Below, one piece after another: positions 6,485-9,394 of a stretch of DNA of 9,394 nucleotides (the stretch's first letter is position 1; the number at the start of each line of letters is the position of its first letter). The stretch spans positions 21,962 to 31,355 of the forward strand of contig DHOD01000109.1 in assembly GCA_002407725.1 (NCBI GenBank). The letters are read 5' to 3'. The stretch comes from Christensenella sp. UBA5399 (GTDB lineage Bacteria; Bacillota; Clostridia; Christensenellales; Christensenellaceae). A program made the translations under genes and the position numbers. The notes under the pieces are model-generated. The model was not told the DNA's origin. It saw only the letters and a program-made list of their open reading frames with translations, and did not search any database.

Positions 6485-7769
6485 GAATGACAGGCCGTTG
6501 TTCAGCGTATATACGCTGGGCTGCAAGGTGAACCAATACGATACGAACGCAATGACGGAACTGCTTGCCGAAAACGGTTTTGAACAGGTGCGCTGGGGAG
6601 AAGAAGCGGATATCTGCATTGTCAACACCTGCACGGTGACCAACACTGCGGATTCCAAATCCCGCAACATGATCCGGCGTGCGGTGAAGCAAAGTCCGGA
6701 TGCGGCGGTGATAGTATGTGGCTGCCTGGCGCAGAGCGATGCGGAACAGCTGATGGGTGAGGAGGGCGTTGCTGCGGTTGTGGGCACCGAGGATAGAAAG
6801 AACATTGCTGCGGTGGCGCTGGCCGTACTGGAAGGCGGGCGGCGCAACGCGGTCGTGGAGATTGCGGACGTTTTCGAACCGGCTATTGTCAGGACAGGCA
6901 ACGAGCGTACGCGCGGATATATCAAAATACAGGAGGGGTGCAATAACTTTTGCAGTTACTGCATCATTCCGTATGTCCGGGGAAGGGTGCGGTCGCGTGT
7001 GGGCGAGGACGCGCTTGCGGAAGCCGCGGCGATGGCGGCAGGCGGTATAAAGGAAATTGTGCTGACAGGGATACATCTTTCCTCCTATGGTGCGGACAGC
7101 GGGGAACGGCTGCTTGATTTGATCGGTGGTATAAACGGTATAGAGGGAATAGAACGCATCCGCCTTGGTTCGCTGGAGCCGGGGATATTGACGGAAGGCT
7201 TTTTGGCGGAATTGCGAGAGATGCAAAAGGTGTGCCCACACTTCCATGTGTCGCTGCAAAGCGGTAGCGATAAAGTTTTGCAGTTGATGCGCAGGCGGTA
7301 TACGGCAGAGGAATACGCCGAACATGTGGCGCTGGTCAGGCGGCATTATGCTGACCCGGCGGTCACAACGGATATTATCACGGGATTTCCGGGAGAAGGC
7401 GAGCGGGAGTTTGAAGAGACCGTGAGTTTCGTGAAAAAGATTGGCTTCTCACGCATCCATGTGTTTCCGTTTTCCGAAAGAAAAGGCACCGTGGCGGAGA
7501 AGATGCAGGAAGGCAGGGTGGCTGTTGCGGTCAGGAAGGAACGTGCGCGCCAGTTGATTGAAATTGGGAAAGGGCTGGAGCAAAGCTATGCCAGCGGGTT
7601 TATTGGGAAAAAAGCGAACGTGCTTTTTGAACAGCAGGCAGGCGGATATATGGAAGGATATACCGACCGGTACCTGCGTGTTCGTGCAAAGGATGCGGCT
7701 GAGGGAGAAGTAGCGGATGTTTGGCTGGAAACATACAGCAATGGTATACTATATGGACATAAAGCTTAA
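6474..7769 (+). CDS. mtaB: tRNA (t6A37) methylthiotransferase MtaB
   Basis: MtaB is a radical-SAM methylthiotransferase that converts t6A to ms2t6A at position 37 of ANN-decoding tRNAs. The 431-residue protein shows the three-domain order. In the N-terminal domain are three cluster cysteines: C17 (TLGCKVNQYDT), C53 (NTCTVTN) and C84 (CGCLAQ). The radical-SAM core has C156, C160 and C163 in CNNFCSYCIIPYVRGRVRSR. A C-terminal TRAM-like RNA-binding segment spans about 370-431. TLGCKVNQYDT separates MtaB from MiaB and RimO, whose equivalent sequences differ. It overlaps rsmE by 11 bases and sits in the same operon. All cluster ligands are present. Confidence 0.96.
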   Translation: MRDKNDRPLFSVYTLGCKVNQYDTNAMTELLAENGFEQVRWGEEADICIVNTCTVTNTADSKSRNMIRRAVKQSPDAAVIVCGCLAQSDAEQLMGEEGVAAVVGTEDRKNIAAVALAVLEGGRRNAVVEIADVFEPAIVRTGNERTRGYIKIQEGCNNFCSYCIIPYVRGRVRSRVGEDALAEAAAMAAGGIKEIVLTGIHLSSYGADSGERLLDLIGGINGIEGIERIRLGSLEPGILTEGFLAELREMQKVCPHFHVSLQSGSDKVLQLMRRRYTAEEYAEHVALVRRHYADPAVTTDIITGFPGEGEREFEETVSFVKKIGFSRIHVFPFSERKGTVAEKMQEGRVAVAVRKERARQLIEIGKGLEQSYASGFIGKKANVLFEQQAGGYMEGYTDRYLRVRAKDAAEGEVADVWLETYSNGILYGHKA

Positions 7770-7786
7770 AAAAGGAGCGGTTAAAA

Positions 7787-8131
7787 ATGGATGGTTGCTT
7801 GTTTTGTAAGATTGTGAATGGAGAAATTCCCTCGTCAAAAGTCTATGAGGATGACTTGGTCTATGCGTTCAACGATATTGACCCGAAAGCGCCCGTGCAC
7901 ATATTGATTGTGCCCAAGACGCATGCTGCGTCTATACTGGAGATTGATACGCAAAAAAAAGATTATCTGACAGCGATGTTTGCCGCGGCCAATGCGATTG
8001 CAAGGGATGCGGGGCTGGCCGACGGCGGGTTTCGGCTGGTGATCAATACGGGCAAAGACGGCGGGCAGACCGTGGATCATTTGCACCTGCACCTGATGGG
8101 GGGAAGACAGATGGGGTGGCCGCCCGGCTGA
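7787..8131 (+). CDS. HinT-type HIT-family nucleotide hydrolase
   Basis: A histidine-triad protein of 114 residues. HinT-branch proteins hydrolyse adenosine 5'-phosphoramidates and related nucleotide-amine bonds; the physiological substrate is usually unknown. The triad is H98-L-H100-L-H102 in DHLHLHLMGGRQMGW, with H100 the expected nucleophile. The N-terminal CLFCKIVNGEIPSSKVYED carries C4 and C7, which form half of a structural zinc site in some HIT proteins. The family's central IDPKAPVHILIVPKTH is at about 31-46. AAGGAGCGG precedes the ATG, 17 bases after mtaB, so it is the last coding gene of the operon. No canonical terminator follows directly; transcription would continue into the structured region that starts at the stop codon. 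Confidence 0.95.
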   Translation: MDGCLFCKIVNGEIPSSKVYEDDLVYAFNDIDPKAPVHILIVPKTHAASILEIDTQKKDYLTAMFAAANAIARDAGLADGGFRLVINTGKDGGQTVDHLHLHLMGGRQMGWPPG

Positions 8132-8422
8132 TGGGATATACCCGGCGATGCCTGACCCTCCAAGAAGCCGAAGGCTGATTGGATATGGGAAGGTATACAG
8201 CTTTGTAGGAACAAGCCGCTGGTATACCCTACGCAAGGCTTTCCCAAGAAGCACGCGCAAAGCGCGCAGATGATTGGGTGAAAGCTACTGCGAAGCCAAA
8301 TGTCGTATTACGCATTCTTTGGGACGCGTCACAAGATGTATCCTGTATAAATACCAATCTCCACCCAAAAAGTGTGACGAGGACCGTGTACTGCGCGGAG
8401 TAAAAAACGTTTGCGTTTTTAA
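8132..8422 (+). ncRNA. Candidate structured RNA (or structured 3' UTR) between the HIT gene and rpsU
   Basis: This stretch of about 290 bases has no convincing gene on either strand, but it folds along its whole length. Hairpins seen by eye: (A) CCAA-GA-AGCC-GAA-GGCT-GA-TTGG at 8160-8182; (B) GGTATAC-AGC at 8192-8201 with GCT-G-GTATACC at 8218-8228; (C) CCCAA-GA at 8243-8249 with GA-TTGGG at 8272-8278, around CGCGC-AAA-GCGCG (8254-8266); (D) CCAAA (8296-8300) with TTTGG (8318-8322), containing CGT/ACG; (E) CGTCACA (8327-8333) with TGTGACG (8373-8379), enclosing AGAT-GTAT with ATAC-CA-ATCT. Longer-range matches are GGGTG (8276-8280) with CACCC (8362-8366) and CGCGCAG (8263-8269) with CTGCGCG (8391-8397). 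Tandem G-A mismatches in A and C favour the plus strand. I recognise no known family. No internal promoter is evident, so it may be released from the HIT transcript. Confidence 0.45.
8402..8421 (+). terminator. Possible weak terminator at the end of the structured region
   Basis: AAAAACG (8403-8409) and CGTTTTT (8414-8420) form a stem with a TTTG loop. The stem has only two G-C pairs, and its T-run lies in the 3' arm, so it is weaker than the other terminators here. It falls just before the rpsU promoter, where the prmA operon should end. Confidence 0.4.
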
Positions 8423-8440
8423 TGGGGGATCGTATAAGTG

Positions 8441-8469
8441 TTGACAGATAAGGCCGATTTGACTATAAT
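8441..8469 (+). promoter_or_regulatory. Perfect-consensus sigma-A promoter of rpsU
   Basis: TTGACA (8441-8446) and TATAAT (8464-8469) are both exact consensus, with the ideal 17-base spacer, preceded by TATAAGTG. The expected start is near 8475-8477, about 77 bases before the rpsU ATG. It is the strongest-looking promoter in the window, fitting a ribosomal protein gene and showing that rpsU does not depend on the upstream operon. Confidence 0.93.
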
Positions 8470-8474
8470 AATCA

Positions 8475-8552
8475 ATGCATCACCAGTGGATTGATGCATG
8501 AATAACTCCCCATCTGCATGGATAAGGGCTGAGTATGGGAGGAGGGGAACAA
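8475..8552 (+). promoter_or_regulatory. Folded 5' leader of rpsU with possible sequestered ribosome binding site
   Basis: The leader opens with a perfect eight-pair hairpin at the predicted transcript end: ATGCATCA (8475-8482) with TGATGCAT (8492-8499), loop CCAGTGGAT. Farther on, CTCCCCAT (8506-8513) can pair with ATGGGAG (8535-8541), with one bulged C. This covers the first part of the purine-rich GGGAGGAGGGG that serves as ribosome binding site for the ATG at 8553. Such a layout would permit translational control, for instance by S21 itself, but that is inference. Confidence 0.45.
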
Positions 8553-8726
8553 ATGTCTGAAATACGCGTCGGCGAAAATGAAACTTTGGAGAGTGCTCTG
8601 CGCAGGTTTAAACGTAAATGTGCAAGGGCCGGGGTTTTGGCTGAAATCAGAAAACGCGAGCATTATGAGAAGCCCAGCGTTAAAAGGAAGAAGAAGGCTG
8701 AAGCTGCCAGAAAAAGAAAACATTGA
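8553..8726 (+). CDS. rpsU: 30S ribosomal protein S21
   Basis: S21 is a small basic protein of the 30S subunit located near the 3' end of 16S rRNA. It aids initiation and is absent from some bacterial lineages. The 57-residue protein [10 protein letters not shown]...KRKH matches the family along its whole length: [17 protein letters not shown] (13-29), [12 protein letters not shown] (31-42) and a Lys/Arg-rich tail. I use the ATG at 8553 because GGAGG lies about seven bases upstream and the product has the family's usual length and N-terminus. An in-frame ATG at 8535 would begin inside the ribosome binding site and add MGGGEQ. It has its own consensus promoter and a terminator, so it appears monocistronic, between the HIT operon and phoH. 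Confidence 0.96.
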   Translation: MSEIRVGENETLESALRRFKRKCARAGVLAEIRKREHYEKPSVKRKKKAEAARKRKH

Positions 8727-8732
8727 TTATTG

Positions 8733-8761
8733 ACCCGGTTGCATGCGTAGCCGGGTTTTTT
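8733..8761 (+). terminator. Rho-independent terminator after rpsU
   Basis: ACCCGG (8733-8738) pairs with CCGGGT (8751-8756) around a 12-base loop containing the palindrome GCATGC, followed by T to 8761. It starts seven bases after the rpsU stop codon. Confidence 0.92.
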
Positions 8762-8789
8762 ATATGTACAGAGATAAATATGCAAAAAC

Positions 8790-8817
8790 TTGTAACTTGA
8801 AAGAATTTTGTTATAAT
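8790..8817 (+). promoter_or_regulatory. Probable sigma-A-type promoter of phoH
   Basis: TTGTAA (8790-8795) and a perfect TATAAT (8812-8817) are separated by 16 bases, in an AT-rich stretch just after the rpsU terminator. Expected start is near 8824, about 30 bases before the phoH start codon. Confidence 0.7.
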
Positions 8818-8854
8818 GTATCATGTATAGTTGTGCAGATTATGGAGGAATTGT

Positions 8855-9394
8855 TTGAGCAGAAAAATAGAATTTGACAGCATGGAGCAGATGGCAGGGG
8901 TGTTTGGGAACTTTGATGAAAATATCCACTTGCTTTCAGAGCGCCTGTTGGTGACGGTCAGGGCGGAGGAAAGTGGCATCAGCATTTCGGGTGAGGAACA
9001 GAATGCCGCGCTGGCCGCCGATACCATAGAAGCGCTGAAAACCATGTACAATAAAAATGAGATATTGACGCCCGACCGGGTGGTATATGCGCTGGAGATG
9101 GTGTCTGACGGGCACCAGGCGGAGATAGGAAATATGCTCTCGGACGTGATTGCGGTGACGTCGAAGGGCAAGCAGGTCAAAAGCCGCTCCTATGGACAGA
9201 AGACGTATGTTGCGGCAATGAAGGAAAATACGGTTGTGTTTTGCATTGGCCCTGCGGGCACGGGCAAAACATACCTGGCAATGGCGATGGCGGTGGTGGC
9301 GCTCAAAAACAAAAAGGTGTCGCGCATTGTCTTGACCCGGCCCGCTGTGGAGGCGGGGGAGAATCTTGGATTTTTGCCGGGGGATCTGCAAAAC
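8855..9394 (+). CDS. phoH: PhoH family protein, 5' part (runs off right edge)
   Basis: PhoH-like proteins are cytosolic P-loop ATPases, often linked to RNA metabolism. The 180 visible residues hold the N-terminal region (about 1-110) and the start of the ATPase domain: Walker A GPAGTGKT (132-139) with YLAMAMAVVAL after it, then RIVLTRPAVEAGENLGFLPGDLQ (157-179), a hallmark of the family. Walker B lies outside the window. The start is TTG at 8855 (read as Met: M-S-R-K-I-E-F-D), because GGAGG at 8844-8848 stands six bases upstream. The first in-frame ATG at 8882 has no such site. It is separated from rpsU by a terminator and its own promoter. In many Clostridia phoH is followed by an HD-domain protein gene, ybeY, dgkA and era; that neighbourhood would lie to the right. 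Confidence 0.95.
   Translation, partial: MSRKIEFDSMEQMAGVFGNFDENIHLLSERLLVTVRAEESGISISGEEQNAALAADTIEALKTMYNKNEILTPDRVVYALEMVSDGHQAEIGNMLSDVIAVTSKGKQVKSRSYGQKTYVAAMKENTVVFCIGPAGTGKTYLAMAMAVVALKNKKVSRIVLTRPAVEAGENLGFLPGDLQN

Noticed and set aside
6354..7346. Minus-strand open frame of 330 codons across rsmE and mtaB
   Set aside because: Both plus-strand genes are unmistakable by motif. The antisense frame is a by-product of their codon bias and matches no family I know.
7835..8260. Minus-strand open frame of 141 codons covering the HIT gene and part of the downstream region
   Set aside because: It is antisense to a clear HIT gene, has no recognisable domain and no good ribosome binding site, and its codon pattern mirrors the real gene.
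8132..8422. RNase P, SRP, tmRNA or 6S RNA gene
   Set aside because: I find no GAGGAAAGTCC or equivalent RNase P core, no GGAAGGAAGCAG SRP loop, no tmRNA tag frame, and a multi-hairpin rather than a single long rod as in 6S. An AGATGATTG string is shared with RNase P but stands alone.

Overview
The window looks like a chromosomal segment of a strictly anaerobic Clostridia-type member of the Bacillota (Firmicutes). The evidence is a PyrR-type pyrimidine attenuator, purine-rich GGAGG ribosome binding sites, a class I desulfoferrodoxin, and the housekeeping order prmA-rsmE-mtaB-HIT-rpsU-phoH, which is common in Clostridia. I cannot name a genus from sequence alone. Nothing indicates phage, plasmid, insertion sequence or CRISPR content.

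Left part, minus strand (1-2059): a pyrimidine/arginine cluster reads pyrB, pyrI, argF from right to left. It has a clear promoter and a leader with a PyrR-binding element, a candidate antiterminator and an intrinsic terminator. The two aspartate carbamoyltransferase subunits overlap by one base, and argF follows after about 20 bases and runs off the left edge. argF has an in-frame TAG exactly where the carbamoyl-phosphate-binding Gln of the HPCQ motif should be, while the OTCase reading continues in frame beyond it.

Middle (2087-4760): a single-domain rhodanese (+) ends at a strong terminator and faces a small predicted lipoprotein (-). The lipoprotein is divergent from a dGTPase-like HD phosphohydrolase (+) that has a good sigma-A promoter. 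A desulfoferrodoxin/superoxide reductase (+) follows, closed by a long hairpin terminator.

Right part, plus strand (4779-9394): a near-consensus promoter drives a translation/RNA-modification operon: prmA (L11 methylation), rsmE (16S rRNA m3U1498), mtaB (ms2t6A37 of tRNA) and a HinT-type HIT protein. A 420-base stretch without a gene follows. Its first 290 bases fold into a series of strand-specific hairpins and may be an undescribed structured RNA or a long structured 3' UTR. Next come a perfect-consensus promoter, a folded leader and rpsU (S21), then a terminator and the start of phoH, which begins with TTG and runs off the right edge.

Most of the window is ordinary core genome. The items deserving a second look are the amber codon at a catalytic position of argF, the structured RNA between HIT and rpsU, the PyrR control of a pyrBI-argF operon, and the folded rpsU leader.
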